Origin: a virus
Direction: 5' to 3' (one strand)
Virus record (IMG/VR): IMGVR_UViG_3300022934_000123
Span: 1 to 28,699 of that record
DNA length: 28,699 bases
Numbering within the stretch: position 1 is the first letter of the stretch; each line of letters starts with the position of its first letter. Shown piece after piece: positions 12,740 to 21,328 of the stretch. A model generated the notes under the pieces. It was given only the letters and a program-made list of their open reading frames with translations, had not been told where the DNA came from and did not search any database. Position numbers and translations under genes: made by a program.

Positions 12740-12994
12740 TTAATCTGCGTCAGGATCAACCCAATCGGGGTTTTGCGTCCATGTAGTGCCGTCAAACGTG
12801 TACTTGTTGCCAGTCCAATCGCCGGGCGCGTTGGTAACGCTTTCCGTAATTGTTGTATTACTGGAGTCCAGGTCGTCAATAATAAACTGAGCCGGATCGC
12901 CCACAACAATGTGGTCGGAATTGGCAGTGATCGTCACACTGTCATCGAGCAGATATTTTGATAAGCCAGTTGCGGTTTCTACAATCGTTTTCAT
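12740..12994 (-). CDS. Small tail-associated hypothetical protein
   Basis: An 84-residue protein starting MKTIVETATGLSKYLLDDSV. It continues ITANSDHIVVGDPAQFIIDD and ends FDGTTWTQNPDWVDPDAD. It is acidic and beta-rich with no membrane segment. AAGGGATAAAAC precedes the ATG, and the gene follows the fibre by only three bases. A protein of this pattern (VETATxLSKYLL..., VGDPAQFIIxDL, KYTFDGTTW) is frequent just after tail-fibre genes in marine and freshwater phages. It may be a fibre chaperone or a small structural tip protein; the function is not known. Confidence 0.75.
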   Translation of the reverse strand: MKTIVETATGLSKYLLDDSVTITANSDHIVVGDPAQFIIDDLDSSNTTITESVTNAPGDWTGNKYTFDGTTWTQNPDWVDPDAD

Positions 12995-12997
12995 GTT

Positions 12998-14917
12998 TTA
13001 TCCCTTAACAATAAGTTTGGTTGCTGATACGGCTGTTCCTGCAAACACTTCTGGGTCGTCGGCAGTCAAGCCAAGTGAGCCATCGGTTTGCACAAAATAC
13101 TTTTGGCCTGCGGTTAAACTGCTCTGCGCGTCATCCACAGACCCCACGATCTGAATCGTTGCTGTTGTTGTATCAGAATAAGCGGCATCTGAAATGCCAA
13201 TATAGTTTTCTGCTGTCAGGTTGGTTCCAGTAAAGGGAGTTTGATATACAACAGCAGTGCCGTAGTTAGAATTGCCGGCATCCCTGTAAGAAGCCACAAC
13301 CCGCTGGGCATTGGAGTCATAAGCGGCTGCGATATATTCTGTGGATGCGCTTTCAAATACCGATGGACTACCAAAGGCAATTGAAGTGCCACTAACCGTT
13401 CCCACAACAAAAGTGCCGTAATCAGAATTGCCGGCATCTCGATAGGCAATCACCATCTTTTGGGCATTAGAATCATAAACCGCCGACGTAGCTTCTACCT
13501 CGCCTCCGCCCTCAAACGTAGCGGCGCTACCAAAGCTAATTGATGTTCCGCTAACCGTTCCAACGATGGCAGTGCCGTAGCCAGTATCGCCATTTAGCAC
13601 CTCCCCATGTCTATAAGCAATGACCACTTTTTGCGCGTCAGAGTCATAAGTAGATGATATTTCTTGAGTGTCCGCAGTTTCAAATACTGTAGCGCTACCA
13701 AAACTAATTGAAGTGCCACTGACCGTTCCAACAATGGCCGTTCCGTTATAAGAGTTTCCGACATCCCTGTAAGCAATAACGACCTTTTGCGCATTAGAAT
13801 CATAAACCGCCCAAATATGGTCACTATTTGCACTCTCAAAAACAACAGCAGTACCAAAGCTAATTGAAGTGCCACTTACAGTGCCGACGATAGCAGTGCC
13901 ATAGCTAGAATTACCCTGATCTTGATAAGCAATTACTACTTTTTGAGCATTAGTATCGTAAGCAATAGACTGCTGAGTGCTATTTGCACTTTCAAACACG
14001 GCAGCAGAACCAAAACTAATTGACGTTCCACTGACCGTTCCTACAATAGCAGTGCCGTAGTTAGAATTCCCATAATCCCGATAGGCTATTACTACTTTTT
14101 GAGCATTAGAATCATAAGTAACGGCAGTAAATGATGTGGTTGCGCTTTCAAAAACAACGGGGGTGCCAAAGCTAATAGACGTTCCGCTTACAGTGCCAAC
14201 AACAGCGGTGCCATAATATGAGTTGCCGCTATCTACATAAACGATTACTACTTTTTGCGCGTTAGCGTCATAAGCAATAGAAATATCATAGCTATCTGCG
14301 CTTTCAAACAATGTAGCCGTGCCAATTGCCTCCGAAACACTAAGGCCAGTTGCGGAAACGGCGCTGACCGTGCCGTCACTGTTTACGACAACCGTGTCAC
14401 CGTTTGCCAAGGCTCCCGATGCCGTAGCAGTATGAATGCCGCCAGCGACCACGTTCGTTAGCTGAGAACCATCCCCAATAAATGCGTTGGCGGTAAGGTC
14501 TCCGGTAACCGTTAGATTTCCCGTAAATGTACCGCCATCGATTGCAACCGATGCCGTCCCTCCGCCGATTGTGATATTCCAGTCGCTATGTGCGCCGGAG
14601 CCCCCGGTATTCAAAACATTGATAACGAGCGTTGTGCCGCTATAGGACGTCACCGTCCCATCCATGAAATTGGCGGTGTCTGCTCGAGAGACGCAGCGCA
14701 GCGGCGTCCCGACGACGTAGGGCTTTCCGCTGTCCGCCGTGGTAAACGTCTTGGAGCCCGTGCCGATGGTCACGCTGGATGCGGATGTGCTGTTATAGAT
14801 CGCTCCCGCGTGAGTCACAAAATCCTCGAGCGCATCGGGGAACCCCTGGACATAATTTAAGCCCTCGAAATCCGCGAGCGTGTAAGTTGTGCCGTTTAAA
14901 GTAACCGGGAATGCCAT
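12998..14917 (-). CDS. Tail fibre with seven tandem repeats (propeller-like)
   Basis: A 639-residue receptor-binding candidate. Residues 1-120 form a beta-rich attachment part. Residues 121-200 contain GNLTVTGDLTANAFIGDGSQ and LTNVVAGG, a fibre-shaft motif common in phages. Residues 201 to about 558 are seven near-identical units, mostly 52 residues long, built around FESA, YDSNAQKVVIAYRD, GNS-YGTAIVGTVSG and TSISFGS. The C-terminus (SLTAGQKYFVQTDGSLGLTA, TAVSATKLIVKG) is a terminal motif widespread in aquatic phage fibres. Seven beta-rich units suggest a seven-bladed propeller, well suited to binding surface glycans. The repeat DNA is clearly more AT-rich than its surroundings, suggesting separate origin. 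It ends the tail block and overlaps the preceding gene by one base. Confidence 0.85.
   Translation of the reverse strand: MAFPVTLNGTTYTLADFEGLNYVQGFPDALEDFVTHAGAIYNSTSASSVTIGTGSKTFTTADSGKPYVVGTPLRCVSRADTANFMDGTVTSYSGTTLVINVLNTGGSGAHSDWNITIGGGTASVAIDGGTFTGNLTVTGDLTANAFIGDGSQLTNVVAGGIHTATASGALANGDTVVVNSDGTVSAVSATGLSVSEAIGTATLFESADSYDISIAYDANAQKVVIVYVDSGNSYYGTAVVGTVSGTSISFGTPVVFESATTSFTAVTYDSNAQKVVIAYRDYGNSNYGTAIVGTVSGTSISFGSAAVFESANSTQQSIAYDTNAQKVVIAYQDQGNSSYGTAIVGTVSGTSISFGTAVVFESANSDHIWAVYDSNAQKVVIAYRDVGNSYNGTAIVGTVSGTSISFGSATVFETADTQEISSTYDSDAQKVVIAYRHGEVLNGDTGYGTAIVGTVSGTSISFGSAATFEGGGEVEATSAVYDSNAQKMVIAYRDAGNSDYGTFVVGTVSGTSIAFGSPSVFESASTEYIAAAYDSNAQRVVASYRDAGNSNYGTAVVYQTPFTGTNLTAENYIGISDAAYSDTTTATIQIVGSVDDAQSSLTAGQKYFVQTDGSLGLTADDPEVFAGTAVSATKLIVKG
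13244..14317 (-). repeat. Seven in-frame tandem repeats of about 156 bp in the fibre gene
   Basis: Units span residues 201-252, 253-304, 305-356, 357-408, 409-464, 465-517 and 518 to about 558. Units 1-4 are exactly 52 codons; unit 5 has a four-residue insert in the RHGEVLNGD loop, unit 6 has one extra residue, and unit 7 is cut short by the C-terminal domain. The stretch GTAIVGTVSGTSISFGS is nearly invariant, while the residues after FES vary most, so these may be the exposed contact loops. Confidence 0.95.
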
Positions 14918-15771
14918 TAAATAATCTCCTCGACAGTCATGGTGCGACTATATCGCGACAGCGTTGTATTTTCGACGGGTCCGATCGCGGCCAGGCGCCC
15001 GTAAATGTTTTGCGTCAGCCAGGTCGCCGAATCGCTCGGCTGCGGAATGACCAGGACGTCTTTCGACACCCCTTTCACGCGGTCGATATTGTTAAAGATA
15101 TTGGTAAATATCTCGCTCTCGGGTAAATGAATTAAATCGAAAGTGACTCGCCGATATTTGCGAACCTCATCGACAAACACCTGACCGCCCCGTGATTTGG
15201 TCACCCGAGAGTCATCTACGAACTCGAATGACACCCCATTGGCATAGTTGATCGTGGGTTGATAAGCTGGCCCAGCAATAAGGCGCCCGGCCTCGAGGTA
15301 CCCGGCGGAGTTGGTCGAGTCGGCGATATTCAACCGGATATATCTAGCGATTTGCGCGCTCGGCAGCAGCGTAAACGTGCTGGCGTTATACAGACTAATC
15401 ACGCTTGCCGATGGCAATCCGCCCCAGGTGAAAACGCCCCAGGGCGAGCCCCCAAACGCCTCTACCGGCGCCCAGGCATCGAGAGTGCCGGAATCGTATA
15501 GCGTCGTCGAAAAGTTATCATTTGACAGTCGCCAGCGAACGGTCGCAGAAGTCGTCAGGTTGTGCGCGATCAGGGCGAAAAAATCCATAATCTTCTGAGA
15601 GCCGAGATCGATGTTGATCTCCGCCGACGTCGCGCTGTTAGTCCGCCATACCTTGACGATCTGAATGTCTTGGAGGTTGGTCACGGGCAGCGTCGATACC
15701 GCCGAATCAGCGGTCAGCGTAGACGCGCTGTCGACATAATTTTCCGACGATATGATGATTTTTTCAGCCAT
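14917..15771 (-). CDS. Tail-tip protein with discoidin-like (F5/8 C) region
   Basis: A 284-residue protein starting MAEKIIISSENYVDSASTLT. The first ~170 residues are a beta-sandwich with the discoidin-type pattern VWRTNSATSAEINIDLGSQK, VRWRLSNDN and ARYIRLNIADS...AGYLEAGRLI, as in F5/8 type C carbohydrate-binding domains. The remainder (KYRRVTFDLIHLPESEIFTN, VLVIPQ, GRLAAIGPVE, YSRTMTVEEII) looks like a distal-tail-type ring domain. It is coupled to the hub-like protein upstream (TAAATG junction) and overlaps the fibre gene start. It likely joins the tail tip to the fibre and contacts cell-surface sugar. Confidence 0.7.
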   Translation of the reverse strand: MAEKIIISSENYVDSASTLTADSAVSTLPVTNLQDIQIVKVWRTNSATSAEINIDLGSQKIMDFFALIAHNLTTSATVRWRLSNDNFSTTLYDSGTLDAWAPVEAFGGSPWGVFTWGGLPSASVISLYNASTFTLLPSAQIARYIRLNIADSTNSAGYLEAGRLIAGPAYQPTINYANGVSFEFVDDSRVTKSRGGQVFVDEVRKYRRVTFDLIHLPESEIFTNIFNNIDRVKGVSKDVLVIPQPSDSATWLTQNIYGRLAAIGPVENTTLSRYSRTMTVEEII

Positions 15772-17274
15772 TTATCCCCACAGCTCCAGCTCGACCTCGT
15801 TAGATGCCGCATCTTCTGTAATCGTGATGACGCGGAACTTTTTTCCGCTGGTCAGATTATACCGATCAAACGCTATCTGCACGACGTCATTGAGTTTTAA
15901 AGTGTAGGGCTGCGTCTTTACCCTGATCGTGTAAAAGTCCCTCTGTGAGCCATACAGGGCCAGCAGGCGCGTCGCCTCAGTGCTGGCAGCGCTCGACGCT
16001 GCAAAAAGCGCCTCGATAACCAGCTCCTCAGAATTAGGGTAAATGGTGCGGATGCTCGCCGTGTTGTCCGACTCAAACAGCATATCGCGCACCAGGTAAT
16101 CGCGCTGCGCGGTCGTGACCGATGATCCGAAATCGCTCTCGCTCATAACCTTATAGTTTTTGTCATAGCCGACGCGGACCCGATGATTCGGGGTTGCCGA
16201 TGACTGCCGCTGCACCTCGATGATGTTAGTCAGATCAAAGTCGGCATCAGCGGTGCCGCTCGCCAGCTCGAGGCGCGCCATTTCAAACTTGCCGGATCGG
16301 TTGAATCCGTAAAACGCGCCCACGCTATTCGCCAGCTCGTCCAGAACCTTGAGAATGGTTGTCGATTTTTCGACATATATCCCGACCGTCGAATTATTGG
16401 CGGTATTCAGCGCCGTGAGTGATGCCGTGTCGAGATCGCCGGGATCGGCAAGTCCGCCGTATGTCGTGACGATCTCCCTGGCAATGTCCGCAGCGCTGGT
16501 AAGATATGTGCTGCCGCTGTCAACATAACCCTGTATATCCGCCGTGATAATCCCGGTCGGAGCTGCGACCAGCGTGATTTTGCCGTTTGTAAGGTCGACC
16601 GTGTAATCGGTCGTCAACGACAGCGCAACGCCGCCCTCATAGACCGCCGACACCGCGTTTATTTCGCCGTCGTTTACCTGATAGACCCGATTCGTCGAGT
16701 CGATCAATACCGGCTCGATGTTCCTGACTTCGCCAAAACATAGCGGGATCGGCTTGCCGAGAATGTTATCGGATAGCGAGACATCGGTATAAACATTCGG
16801 CGGGAATTCGATCTCGAAATCCTCCTGGTTGTCCCGGAGAACGACCTCGACGGTTTCGTCATCGAACTCGATAGTTTTCGATTCGCCTTTGAAAATGGTG
16901 AAGAAATTAGAAAAGCCGGCGCCGAACTCGCCGACCCTAACCTCGACCTCGCGGCTGTCCCAAGCATAGCCGGCGAAATCGTCCAGCTCTCCGTCGCCAT
17001 TGGAGAGGATTAGATTGCCGTAGCCTGGGCGCGAGAATCCGCCGACTCGTCCGCTGCTGAACATGGTGCGCGAGAATGTGATCGGCTCGACCAGGCGCGG
17101 GTCGAAAAACTGATTCGCCGGAGTGTCGCTGGGGCCAGTGACGAATCCGCTGTCGGAGTAGTAAAGCGTCAGCTCGGTCGCGCCGCTGACATCGTAAGGT
17201 TTCAAAATGGCGATATATGAGAGCTGGACGTTCCTTTTTGCGACCAGCTCCGCGAGCGTAGTGGCGACCGACAT
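15772..17274 (-). CDS. Tail-tip / baseplate-hub-like protein
   Basis: A 500-residue beta-rich protein starting MSVATTLAELVAKRNVQLSY. The segments FSRPGYGNLILSNGDGELDD, REVEVRVGEFGAG and FTIFKGESKTIEF suggest a first ring domain. PLCFGEVRNIEPVLIDSTN, YQVNDGEINAV and VYEGGVALS form a middle part recalled from tail proteins of proteobacterial phages. The C-terminal part (ILKVLDELANSVGAFYGFNR, FYTIRVKTQPYTLKLNDVVQ) resembles gp27-like hub folds. The ATG overlaps the tape-measure stop (TGATG). With the next gene it makes up the whole visible tip; no large lambda J-like protein exists in this genome. The exact homology is inferred. Confidence 0.7.
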   Translation of the reverse strand: MSVATTLAELVAKRNVQLSYIAILKPYDVSGATELTLYYSDSGFVTGPSDTPANQFFDPRLVEPITFSRTMFSSGRVGGFSRPGYGNLILSNGDGELDDFAGYAWDSREVEVRVGEFGAGFSNFFTIFKGESKTIEFDDETVEVVLRDNQEDFEIEFPPNVYTDVSLSDNILGKPIPLCFGEVRNIEPVLIDSTNRVYQVNDGEINAVSAVYEGGVALSLTTDYTVDLTNGKITLVAAPTGIITADIQGYVDSGSTYLTSAADIAREIVTTYGGLADPGDLDTASLTALNTANNSTVGIYVEKSTTILKVLDELANSVGAFYGFNRSGKFEMARLELASGTADADFDLTNIIEVQRQSSATPNHRVRVGYDKNYKVMSESDFGSSVTTAQRDYLVRDMLFESDNTASIRTIYPNSEELVIEALFAASSAASTEATRLLALYGSQRDFYTIRVKTQPYTLKLNDVVQIAFDRYNLTSGKKFRVITITEDAASNEVELELWG

Positions 17275-20200
17275 CAGCGGACCCCGGCGGGTCGGCGACC
17301 GCTAATTTCCCTCGAGAGCTGCCGCCGCAGCATAACGATTTCGTCTTTCATTTCGTCGATGGATCGCTGCAAGTCGGTACTGTCGCCCCTGATCGGCGAG
17401 ACGCTGCCGTTTCGATTCGGAATAAACAGCTCGGGACCGTCCTCGCCGACCATTGAAGGCTGTCCGCGATCCAGCGGCCCACCGAACTGGCGAGAATTAA
17501 GGAACAGAGAGCCGCCGGCAATAGTATTTGAGTCGTTGAACAGCTTTGCGACCAGATCGTCCATATTGAAATCGATGGCGTCGAATCTGACTTTGAGCAG
17601 CTTACCGACCAAAAAATCATAAATGTGTTCGGCAAATCCTGGACCGATCTCGTTTATCCCGTCGGCGACTTTCCGGTGATGGTCAAGGTCGGCGCCGCCC
17701 GGCAGGATGTCATTCACAATGGTGGGTAAAATTATGTCATATAGGTTGTCGACTCCGCCCTGCCTTTTGGGTTTGGTGCGCCGATATAGCCTGCGTCCGA
17801 ATCCATAATTTTCGTCTGCCTGCTTAATAACCTCGAGAAAACTCTCCGCTACATAGTTGCTCGTGCCTCGTCGAATTTTTAACATTTGCCTAGATTCTGG
17901 TTCTCCGCCGAAAATTGAGGCAAATATCGCACCAAAAATCTTGTTCAGTATGCTAGTGACTGCGATGCTTACCGGGTCGAACCCGACAAAGCCGCCTTCC
18001 TGGAATCCAGGCATCTCCATCTTGCCGGCGTTCAACATATCGAAAAAGCCGGTGCCGAACTTACTGACACTCGCGGCGTTGATGACATACTCGCCGGCAG
18101 ATAGGCGCGCCAGAACCTTGTCCTCTTTTGGTCCGCCGGCACCCGATACCCTGCCACCCGCAGCAAACCCCTCCCCGCCAATGAGTCCGCCAGTTGCGAT
18201 CCCTGGGATCAGGTTTTTCAAGAAATTGATGCCGACCGACGCAATCGCGGCAGCGGCAATCTCTTCTAGCGTCCTAATGATCGCCGTCTTAAACGATGAG
18301 AAACTACCGAGCGCGCCGCTGAAAAACGACCCCAGGGCTCCAGTCAGACCATTCAACGCAGCGCCAAATCCGCCCAGCGCGGAGCCCGACCCCGAAAACA
18401 GGTTTTTAATCGCATCGTCAAAAGCGTTGACCGGGCCGACACCGAAACACCCGGCAATTGCGTCTTTCACTCCGCCCCCGCCGATCAATTTAGCGATCAG
18501 TCCATCCAGAGTGCCGGTGCTGCCCGATACGGCATCCAAGTCCGCGAGAAATTCCTCGAGCGGGGTATCGTTAAACGCATCCCGAACCGCGCGCTCAAAC
18601 TGCGTTAAATCCGTTGCACTCAGCTCTTTTATTTCAGCGTTGACGCCCTCGGTTGCGATTTGATATTCGCGAGCGCTTATTTTGCCGCTGTCATATAGCG
18701 ATTTCAGATCGGCCAGCTTGTCATTCAGCTTTTTGATTTCTGTTTCGCTTTTCTTTACCTCGTCCAACACTTCGCGCTGGGATGCGGTAAGCCCGTCCGC
18801 TGCGCGGGTTGCTTCGACCAGCTCCTCGCCTAATTCCTCCAGGCGACGATTCAGAACTGCGATTTCCTCCCCAGCGGGATCAAAACCGGCGTCAGTTGCG
18901 GCCTGTATCGCCGCCTTCACCTTGTCGATTTCTTCGCGAACGCGCCGCGCTTCGAATGTCACGCCGGTCAGCTCTTCGATGCTGTTCAGCAGCGCGTTAT
19001 TGAAATCCTCGGTCGTTGCTTCGGTGTTTTCGACGGTCTTTTTAAATTCCGCCATTTCCGATTCGAAATCGGTAATTTCATCGGCGCCGGTACGCGCGGC
19101 TTCGCGTAAGTCCTCGAGAGCTTCGCGGAATGCGTCAGTCCTCGCCGCAGCGATGATCTCCTCGGATGCCACATATTCGACGGTATCGCCGAACTCCTCG
19201 AGAACCGGATCGGCGGTGTCTACGGTGTCATTTAGGTTGTCGAGCGCTTCCTCGAAATCGTCCGTTTCTTTGGTCGCTTTCTTGGTTGTGTCGGTGTTGT
19301 CCTCGACCTGATCCTCGGCGTCGCCCAGGATGCCTTTGAAAAATTTAACGGCTTTCCCGACCTTATCGGTGATGCCGAGATAATCGTCGAGTGAATCGAT
19401 TGCGTCGCCGATTTCCTCGCGGAAAGCATAAATCGCCGCAGCCGCAGCGGTCACCCCAGCGATTAAAAGCGTAACCGGCCCCCCAAGAACCGCCAATATT
19501 GCCGCCATGCCTCCGAGCGCTTTTACTAGCGCGAGAACCGCAGTCGTGAACGCGATGACCTTCGAGATAACCATCGCCGCAATCAGCAGTTTGAAAGCTG
19601 TCGTGATCTTATCTAGGTTTTTGAGCAGCCAATCCAGCCCGTCGAGCAGCTTGCCGGTCAGCGGAACCGCCATTTCTGCAAGCCGGTCGGCGACCTTTTC
19701 CATGACCGGAGTCGCTTTGCCCAGCCCGTTTATCATTGCCGCCTGGACCCTTCGGCCTAGCAGAAAAACCGCGTCGTTAAATTCCTCGATATTGTGAGCG
19801 GCATCTCGTTTTACCGTGATACCCAGCTTTTTCATCCGCTTTTCGCTGTCAATGAGCGCGCCGCTGCCGTCCTTCAGCATATTGACCATTGCAGCGCCTT
19901 CGGAATCGAACAGCTTGAACGCTAGGCGCAAGCGATCCGCCGGGCTCTTGACCTCCGCAAATGCGTCGGCCAGCACCTTCATGCGCTGATCTAGCGGTAA
20001 CGCCTGGAGCTTTTCGGCATCGATCCGCAGCTCTTCGAGTGCGCCCTTTGCCTCACCAGTGCCAACAGCGGCCTCGGCGGTTCGCCGAGTAAAGCGCTGG
20101 AGCGCCATATCTGCGGTTTGGGTAGAAATACCCGCCAGCTCCGCTTGCGTCTGGAATTTAAAAAGTTGATCCGTTGTGACGCCGAGCTTTGTAGCGGTTT

Positions 20201-20417
20201 TGCCGAGCGAGTCGGCGGTCTGGAGTGCGTTTTTCGCCAGCAAGCCGAAACCGGCAGCGCCGGCAGCAGCACCCAGGGCGCCGGTCATGCCGCCCAGACT
20301 GCTTTTAATCCTATCGACCGCTTTTGTGGCGTTGTTTAGGTTGCTCTTCAGCGAGTTGATGGCTTTGGACGTTTGATCCTTGCCTTCAAATACGACTTTG
20401 ACGGTTTGGTTTGCCAC
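17274..20417 (-). CDS. Tail tape measure protein
   Basis: A 1047-residue protein that sets tail length and is threaded through the tube. The N-terminus is coiled coil (KAINSLKSNLNNATKAVDRI) followed by a Gly/Ala-rich hydrophobic part. Strong membrane-type segments lie at about 280-345 (KLLIAAMVISKVIAFTTAVL, GPVTLLIAGVTAAAAAIYAF). Long charged helices run from about 370 to 650. A Gly-rich region follows with LARLSAGEYVINAASVSKFG and the usual end motif GEDGPELFIPNR. The start is a GTG at 20417 with GAGG six bases upstream, inside the end of the frameshifted chaperone. It is by far the longest gene, as normal for siphophages. At roughly 0.15 nm per residue the tail would be about 150 nm. Confidence 0.95.
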   Translation of the reverse strand: MANQTVKVVFEGKDQTSKAINSLKSNLNNATKAVDRIKSSLGGMTGALGAAAGAAGFGLLAKNALQTADSLGKTATKLGVTTDQLFKFQTQAELAGISTQTADMALQRFTRRTAEAAVGTGEAKGALEELRIDAEKLQALPLDQRMKVLADAFAEVKSPADRLRLAFKLFDSEGAAMVNMLKDGSGALIDSEKRMKKLGITVKRDAAHNIEEFNDAVFLLGRRVQAAMINGLGKATPVMEKVADRLAEMAVPLTGKLLDGLDWLLKNLDKITTAFKLLIAAMVISKVIAFTTAVLALVKALGGMAAILAVLGGPVTLLIAGVTAAAAAIYAFREEIGDAIDSLDDYLGITDKVGKAVKFFKGILGDAEDQVEDNTDTTKKATKETDDFEEALDNLNDTVDTADPVLEEFGDTVEYVASEEIIAAARTDAFREALEDLREAARTGADEITDFESEMAEFKKTVENTEATTEDFNNALLNSIEELTGVTFEARRVREEIDKVKAAIQAATDAGFDPAGEEIAVLNRRLEELGEELVEATRAADGLTASQREVLDEVKKSETEIKKLNDKLADLKSLYDSGKISAREYQIATEGVNAEIKELSATDLTQFERAVRDAFNDTPLEEFLADLDAVSGSTGTLDGLIAKLIGGGGVKDAIAGCFGVGPVNAFDDAIKNLFSGSGSALGGFGAALNGLTGALGSFFSGALGSFSSFKTAIIRTLEEIAAAAIASVGINFLKNLIPGIATGGLIGGEGFAAGGRVSGAGGPKEDKVLARLSAGEYVINAASVSKFGTGFFDMLNAGKMEMPGFQEGGFVGFDPVSIAVTSILNKIFGAIFASIFGGEPESRQMLKIRRGTSNYVAESFLEVIKQADENYGFGRRLYRRTKPKRQGGVDNLYDIILPTIVNDILPGGADLDHHRKVADGINEIGPGFAEHIYDFLVGKLLKVRFDAIDFNMDDLVAKLFNDSNTIAGGSLFLNSRQFGGPLDRGQPSMVGEDGPELFIPNRNGSVSPIRGDSTDLQRSIDEMKDEIVMLRRQLSREISGRRPAGVR

Positions 20418-20936
20418 TCATCGCCTCGCTGCGCTGCTTTTTGTGATCCTCGTCCTGCATAGTGAAGAACACTGACCATTCGATAAACTCATCGACGGAC
20501 ATTTCGGCCTCGAGCTGCGAGACGGTCATCCCCAGCTTTTCGGCCAGCACAAAACGAAAGCGCCTGTCCGCCGACTCTCTTAGTTTTTTTCAAGCGCCTC
20601 GGCGTCGCCCGACATTACCTGGTTGGCAATGCGAGCCACGACTGTGGCGTCTACATCATTCCGCAGCGCGTTTTTGTCCTCGATGGTAAACAGCTTTTCG
20701 CCATCCTCGTCGACCAGCTTCATAATCAGCAGCTCGGCCAGCGTGTCCGCTGCGGATTGCTTCTCCGTCAAATACTGCAGGCGACCTTGATCCTTCAGAG
20801 TAAAGGGCGACGAATAGGCAACCATCGGCCCATTCTCGTCGCCCCACTCCTCGATCTCGATACGCTTTAACGGTTTGCCCTTGAAATGCTCGGTCGCTCG
20901 CTGAATGGCGCGCGACTTCGATTTCTCGGCAACCAT
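20386..20936 (-). CDS. Tail assembly chaperone, frameshifted GT form
   Basis: Predicted 183-residue product: the whole 118-residue G-like protein followed by 65 residues read in the -1 frame. The shift occurs at A-AAA-AAC one codon before the G stop. The T-like part begins LRESADRRFRFVLAEKLGMT and continues VSQLEAEMSVDEFIEWSVFF. This pattern (A-E-x-LGM-T-x-x-L...EW) is typical of phage chaperone T domains. There is no own start codon for that frame with a ribosome site, so frameshifting is the natural explanation. The T part overlaps the tape-measure start by 32 bases. GT chaperones bind tape measure and recruit tube subunits. Confidence 0.9.
20580..20936 (-). CDS. Tail assembly chaperone, G form
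   Basis: A 118-residue protein starting MVAEKSKSRAIQRATEHFKG. It lies between tail tube and tape measure, the fixed place of chaperone G. The body is PLKRIEIEEWGDENGPMVAY, LKDQGRLQYLTEK and IEDKNALRNDVDATVVARIA, with end GDAEALEKN. It is made when ribosomes do not shift at the A7C site just before the stop. Its ATG overlaps the tube-protein stop. It coats the tape measure during tail assembly and is not kept in the virion. Confidence 0.9.
   Translation of the reverse strand: MVAEKSKSRAIQRATEHFKGKPLKRIEIEEWGDENGPMVAYSSPFTLKDQGRLQYLTEKQSAADTLAELLIMKLVDEDGEKLFTIEDKNALRNDVDATVVARIANQVMSGDAEALEKN
20583..20589 (-). promoter_or_regulatory. -1 ribosomal frameshift site A-AAA-AAC
   Basis: On the minus strand the G frame reads GAA-AAA-AAC-TAA, so a perfect X-XXY-YYZ heptamer lies directly before the stop. 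Slipping back by one base opens the 65-codon T frame. The stop codon next to the site would itself promote pausing. I did not see an obvious strong stem directly after it. Confidence 0.9.
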
Positions 20937-21328
20937 TAGGACACAGTGCCTTCAGTCAGTGCGCCGTCGCCCTGGAGCGTCAGAGACGCTTCGACCAGAC
21001 CGTCGAAAGAGCTGTTGATCGTGCGCCCGGTCACAATAGCTGCGCCAGAGAGCAGGTGATCGCCAGTTGTCGATCCCTCGATCTGGAAATTAACAGTGAC
21101 CTCGCTGCCTACTGTAAGCGCGCCCTGACCGCTGGTGTCGGTGTCGTCGAAAAAGACGTCGACCGATCCGTTCCAGCTCTTCAGAGACGTCTCGAAAGTC
21201 CGGTATGTATCGCCCATCGCGGTTGATTCGATAGTATCCATCGTTTCGTCAACGCTAAAAGATCGGATTTCCGCGACAGCGTTGGAGCCGACTTTAACGG
21301 TCCCGTCGTTACCCGTAAGTGTTGCCAT
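20936..21328 (-). CDS. Major tail tube protein
   Basis: A 130-residue beta-rich protein starting MATLTGNDGTVKVGSNAVAE. It continues IRSFSVDETMDTIESTAMGD, ETSLKSWNGSVDVFFDDTD and GSEVTVNFQIEGSTTGDHLL, ending EASLTLQGDGALTEGTVS. The ETMDTIESTAMGD.. / SWNGSVDV pattern is that of lambda gpV / TP901-type tube subunits. These form the hexameric rings of the tail, and its place before the G/GT chaperones fits. The ATG overlaps the previous stop by one base (TAATG). Confident as tube protein; no separate Ig-like decoration domain is present. Confidence 0.9.
   Translation of the reverse strand: MATLTGNDGTVKVGSNAVAEIRSFSVDETMDTIESTAMGDTYRTFETSLKSWNGSVDVFFDDTDTSGQGALTVGSEVTVNFQIEGSTTGDHLLSGAAIVTGRTINSSFDGLVEASLTLQGDGALTEGTVS

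Noticed and set aside
13244-14317. CRISPR-like array
   Set aside because: The repeats are contiguous, about 156 bp, and encode protein in frame; there are no unique spacers.
17857-18663. 268-codon plus-strand frame opposite the tape measure
   Set aside because: Long Ser/Pro-rich mirror frame typical of GC-rich coding DNA; no motif, no ribosome site. The same holds for 18682-19311.
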